Shown: positions 60,505 to 64,000 of the stretch, in pieces
Layout: each line of letters opens with the position of its first letter
Numbering within the stretch: position 1 is the stretch's first letter
From: Paracentrotus lividus
Taxonomy: Eukaryota; Echinodermata; Echinoidea; Camarodonta; Echinidae
DNA length: 64,000 bases
Direction: 5' to 3'
NCBI GenBank assembly: GCA_940671915.1
Contig: CALNVZ010003433.1
Span: forward strand, 18,798,665-18,862,664
The notes under the pieces: model-generated
What the model saw: the letters and a program-made list of their open reading frames with translations, nothing else
What the model was told of the DNA's origin: nothing
Database searches by the model: none
Translations under genes and position numbers: made by a program

Positions 60505-63015
60505 CTGCAAAGAACAAGAAATGATTTTAAATCATAAGTACTTTCAATATTTAAAATGGTGCAATATAATTAAACTCAAACTAGAGTCAAAGTTCAGAAT
60601 ATAGATCCAACTTCATATCTGGTGTTCAACAAGCAATACGCTCACAGAACCCATTCTAATTTGAAATAAGCATATATACAGTTGTACTTACTTGACAATT
60701 GCACCCGGCCTGAGGTCAAAGTTAGCCTTGACAATGCGAAGGAGCTCCTTCTCTGAATACTCTGATGTGCCATAATGGAAAACTGAAATGGAGAGGGGTT
60801 CCGATATACCAATGGAATATGCCACCTGGTGGGATGAAAAAGTAACAGTGATGAGAGCGAATCATTATATTAGCCTCAACTTTAACCTTGTCTCAAACTT
60901 ACATGATTATGATACAAGAAATAGTCTTTATAACTTTAGCTTGCCAGGGCGAGGTGGTAGTATTGGCAATTGCTTTTATTACAATGCCATCAAATACTGG
61001 AATTCTCTTCCTAATCATATTAAAGCAATAGAAAACTACGCACATTTCAAGAGAGTGCTTAAGGAGTTTCTTTCAATTGAGACTAAAACAAATGAAGCAA
61101 GCAACGTAGTAACGACAGTATGATGTGCCTTGAAATCTTATTTTCTCAATGTTCTACTATGGTTTTTTATGTGTTTATGTTTTGAACTAGTTCTTATGTG
61201 TTAAATAACCGTTTAAAGTTTGCTGTAAATACATTCCATGTTAATATTACAATCTATAATTTTGTACCTGTATTAACTTTATTATATTATGTTGGGACCC
61301 CGTTGTAAATAAGCTCTCGGGCTTTCATGGGTCATCCCGTCAAGCTTATGTAAATCTTGTTATACTTGACAAATGAATCGAATCAAAATTAAAAAAAATG
61401 AGAAAATTATCATATATCATTCTGATATTGCAAAAACCAATGTGTCTCATATCTCATTCATTTTACAATCAGTTTGGGGATTTTTACGTAAATGACAATT
61501 TTGTGAGGATTACAAATCAATATTATAGTTTTGTTTTTGCCCCTCCCCCTTTTAACAAATGATAACAATGTTTGAATATACTGACAAGAAATCTCTGCAA
61601 TCTGATACTGTGAGGGAAAACTTAGCAGGGTGACCCAACTTAACCCTAATCTGCCCGGGCTCTTTTTGAAAATGCACAGCCTGGGGGGGGGGGCTAATTT
61701 AGCCCCCCCCCCTGAGATTTCGGCCGTTGATCGCGCGATCGCGATGAAAATTTGCACGCGCGCCCCCTGTGGCGTGATCTTCGTAACTGCATAGTTAATT
61801 TTTCCAAAAATGTTTCATTTTAATTATGTATGCTAATTTATGCATGAAATCATACTTTTTGCTCTAATTCACTAAATATAGCTCCTAGAATGCTAATTTT
61901 TGGTGTGAATCTTCTTTATAGCATTCCTATCAAATGTACTTGAAAAGAATTCCGGTATCAAAATTAATTTCTTATGTATTTTATTGTTTTTTTAATTTCT
62001 TATGCATTTCTTTGTTTTTTTGACAAAATTGGTCCGCGAAATTATTTCGGTCATAAATAGCAGCAAATCAAGTGATTATTATCCATTAAAAGCAAAATTA
62101 ATCACTCATTTATGAATTTTAGCTGAAAACACAATTTGTATTGACTTTGTACATGAAATCATGTTTTTGAGCAATTTTGGGTCTGACGCATGTGTACAAA
62201 ATTATGCGTAACTCGTGAAACGAGTACCTGGGGGTCGCGAATTTGGTCTCAAAAGATGTGCAAGACTTCAAAGAAAAAACTCATGAAGCGCCGCGGCTTT
62301 AGCTTGTTGCGTCAAAAATTTATCGCAAAAAATGTCGAGGGGGGGGCGAAATTAGCCCCCCCCCCCCCGGGCAGATTAGGGTTAAGCCTTTAGGATCTCT
62401 GTAATTTGAAAAAAAGTTGTTAATAACCCCTATGGGGATTTACAAGCACAACATTTCTCATGTTAGTTTGGGAGGAGCTTTGATTTATTTAAAACCTCAA
62501 AGCGAAAAATGTAAAGATTTCCTTTGAATATATGTATTTGATCACATGGTTTTTTTTAAAAGCCCTTTTAAAGTGATATATATCAACGATCATCGTCAAT
62601 AACTAATACTAACCTGAACTAAGACACGCTTGCAGAGTCCTGCCTTGACCAGGGACTTGGCCACCCAGCGGGCAGCATAGGCAGCTGATCTGTCCACCTT
62701 GGAGAAGTCCTTGCCAGAGAAAGCACCACCACCATGAGCACCCCATCCTCCGTAGGTATCAACGATGATCTTCCTACCGGTAAGACCTGCATCACCCTTG
62801 GGTCCTCCTATGATGAAAGATCCTGAGGGGTTGAGATGGTAGACAGTGTTCTCATCGACGTACTTCTTGGGTATGACGACGTCAATGACCTGCTCTCGTA
62901 GAAGCTTCTGGAGGTCGGGGAGGGTGATGTCCGGCGAGTGCTGGGTGGAGATGACGATAGTGTGGACACGGAGGGGTACGCAGGCTCCCCTGTCCATCTT
63001 GTATTCAACGGTAAC
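60402..63015 (-). CDS. S-adenosylmethionine synthetase (methionine adenosyltransferase), last three exons
   Basis: The enzyme makes S-adenosylmethionine from methionine and ATP in the cytosol, the methyl donor for nearly all methylation. Three exons give the C-terminal 212 residues, matching residues from about 184 to the end of the 395-residue vertebrate MAT2A. The signature GGGAFSGKD (glycine-rich phosphate-binding loop) is intact, preceded by [20 protein letters not shown]. The protein ends [20 protein letters not shown]. Phases join cleanly (0, then 2). The first half of the gene lies beyond 64000. The vertebrate MAT1A/MAT2A split post-dates invertebrates, so the symbol marks the family only. 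It is convergent with FRAS1, 10.8 kb stop to stop. Confidence 0.95.
60692..60825 (-). CDS. MAT2A-type penultimate exon
   Basis: Reads [20 protein letters not shown], then [20 protein letters not shown]. Acceptor CATCCCACCAG, donor GTCAA|GTAAG, 134 bp, ends in phase 2. The LINE fragment begins within about 25 bp upstream of the acceptor. Confidence 0.94.
60850..61400 (+). mobile_element. 5'-truncated LINE (non-LTR retrotransposon) 3' end
   Basis: One frame reads [20 protein letters not shown], then [20 protein letters not shown] and FKRVLKEFL, the conserved C-terminus of CR1/Jockey-type reverse-transcriptase polyproteins ('YNTRN ... WNSLP'). After the stop comes a 3' UTR with 'accccgttgtaaataagctc', then an A-rich tail near 61386-61396. 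It lies antisense in the MAT2A-type intron. Confidence 0.7.
61644..62381. mobile_element. TTAA-flanked MITE (piggyBac-like), copy 2
   Basis: CCCTAATCTGCCCGGGC at the left is mirrored exactly at the right, with TTAA on both sides (61640-61643 and 62382-62385). Length 738 bp. Subterminal hairpin: a G-run, then GGCTAATTTAGCC, then a C-run. The interior words 'atgaaatcatactttttgct' and 'gcattcctatcaa' are shared with copies 1 and 3. Confidence 0.85.
62614..63015 (-). CDS. MAT2A-type exon with glycine-rich loop
   Basis: Reads [20 protein letters not shown], then [40 protein letters not shown] and CKRVLVQ. 402 bp, phase 0-0; acceptor CCACCACTAG, donor CAG|GTTAGT. Confidence 0.95.
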
Positions 63016-63170
63016 CTAGTGGTGGAGAAAATGAAAATGTACAGAATGACGGTCAAGAATACTAATAGTGGCCTCTATCATACATATCATATCAATGGTT
63101 TACCATAAACAATTGCCCTAAAACGAATGTTTATTGCAATCAGCATGAATATTACCTGTTACCATTGACA

Positions 63171-63325
63171 CTACTACCATCACATCATCATCAACATCAA
63201 TTACATAAACATTACCATCATTGTCATTAACATCCTCATCAACATCGCCACCATCACCACCATCACTATCATCATCACCACAATCATTACCACCACCATT
63301 ACCACCACCATTATCCCCTGATCAT
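63171..63325. repeat. (CAT/CAC)n simple repeat
   Basis: Imperfect ATC/ACC triplets, similar in kind to the GAT tracts in FRAS1 introns. Confidence 0.85.
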
Positions 63326-63432
63326 CACCACACTCATCAGTTCTAGATATCCACAGGCAACGTTTGGAGTGCTTGTTCAAGAGAGAAAATGTAAAAGCGA
63401 AAGAAACAACTACATGTATGTATCATCATTAA

Positions 63433-64000
63433 CCCTCATAGAACTGGGGTGTTTTGGTAGCTCTCAAGACTGGGGGGGGGGGGGGGGGGGGGGGGCATGA
63501 TGGGCACCCCCTAAGATCACGCCTGCCGATTGCGAGACTGCGCCGAAAATTTGCACGATGGTAGTGTGTCATGTAATCTACAAGATTGAGTTGTTAATTT
63601 TTGCGAAATAATATTGATTTATTTTATATGAATTAATTATGCTAATTTATGCATGAAATCATACTTTTTGCTCTAATTGAAAAAATAAAGCTCCTAGAAT
63701 GCTAATTTTTGTGTATTATTATTCCTTATAGCATTCCTAACAATTGTACTAGGAAAAAATTCTAGTATCGAAATTAATTTCTTATAAATTTTATTGTTTT
63801 ATAAATTTCTTATGCATTTCTTTGTTTTTTCGACCTTTTGTTTTTCTTTGTTTTTTTCGCAAAAATTATTAGAGAACCATTTTGAAGCAAAATAATGCTA
63901 AAATAAATTGATTTCAGCCAATGAAAGTGAAAATAATCATATCTTTGTGAATAAGGTGAGAAAACTCCATTTGCATTGACTTTGTACACAAAATCACGTT
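63433..64000. mobile_element. TTAA-flanked MITE (piggyBac-like), copy 3 (cut by window edge)
   Basis: Begins CCCTCATAGAACTGGGG after TTAA (63429-63432), has a 24-G run (63472-63495) and shares the interior 'atgaaatcatactttttgct', 'gcattccta' and 'ttaatttctta' with copy 2. Its right end is outside the window. Confidence 0.75.

Larger units (their letters stand above)
63016..64000 (-). other. MAT2A-type intron, right edge of window
   Basis: Contains a CAT/CAC-rich tract (about 63171-63325) and a TTAA element that runs off the edge (from 63433). No further MAT exon was found, so the 5' exons lie to the right. Confidence 0.7.

Overview
The window looks like nuclear DNA of a marine invertebrate deuterostome. 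It is AT-rich, has many small introns with GT..AG borders, abundant TACATGTA-type motifs, tRNA-derived SINEs and many short inverted-repeat (MITE-like) elements. A sea urchin or other echinoderm fits best; a hemichordate or amphioxus cannot be excluded from sequence alone. Two host genes are present and converge on each other.

Layout. 1-2400 is a decaying tandem satellite of about 115-bp units that runs off the left edge. 2820-49563 (+) is almost the whole FRAS1 gene, the Fraser-complex basement-membrane protein. I place 51 coding exons: 13 furin-like (FU) exons with one module per exon (2820-15903), 19 exons carrying 12 CSPG/NG2-like repeats (16245-29655, the last also starting Calx-beta 1), 10 exons completing five Calx-beta domains (30170-38156), and 9 exons (39932-49563) for the conserved membrane-proximal ectodomain, an RYKR furin-type site, one membrane helix and a cytoplasmic tail ending in the PDZ ligand TEV. 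Phases agree across every junction except for one extra C at 30417-30419. The N-terminus (signal peptide, VWC domains and probably one more FU) lies left of the window. About 3,531 residues are visible, against about 4,000 for the vertebrate protein.

49564 to about 53450 is probably FRAS1 3' UTR. About 53.5-58.4 kb is intergenic with several MITEs. About 58.4-60.4 kb is the probable 3' UTR of the second gene. 60402-63015 (-) holds the last three coding exons of S-adenosylmethionine synthetase (MAT2A type); its 5' exons lie beyond the right edge. Its introns carry a 5'-truncated LINE and TTAA-flanked elements.

The introns are a rich sample of non-autonomous transposons: TTAA-flanked piggyBac-like MITEs (three copies), TA-flanked mariner-like MITEs (several families), a family with CAGAxCTGCCAAC ends and 6-bp target duplications (two copies, one nested in an older MITE), near-perfect palindromes, and a repeat carrying arrays of nuclear-receptor half-sites. 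Two partial duplications of FRAS1 exons (5849-5925 and 37361-37496) record recent exon tinkering. I saw no virus-like or LTR element, RNA gene outside SINEs, or CRISPR array.
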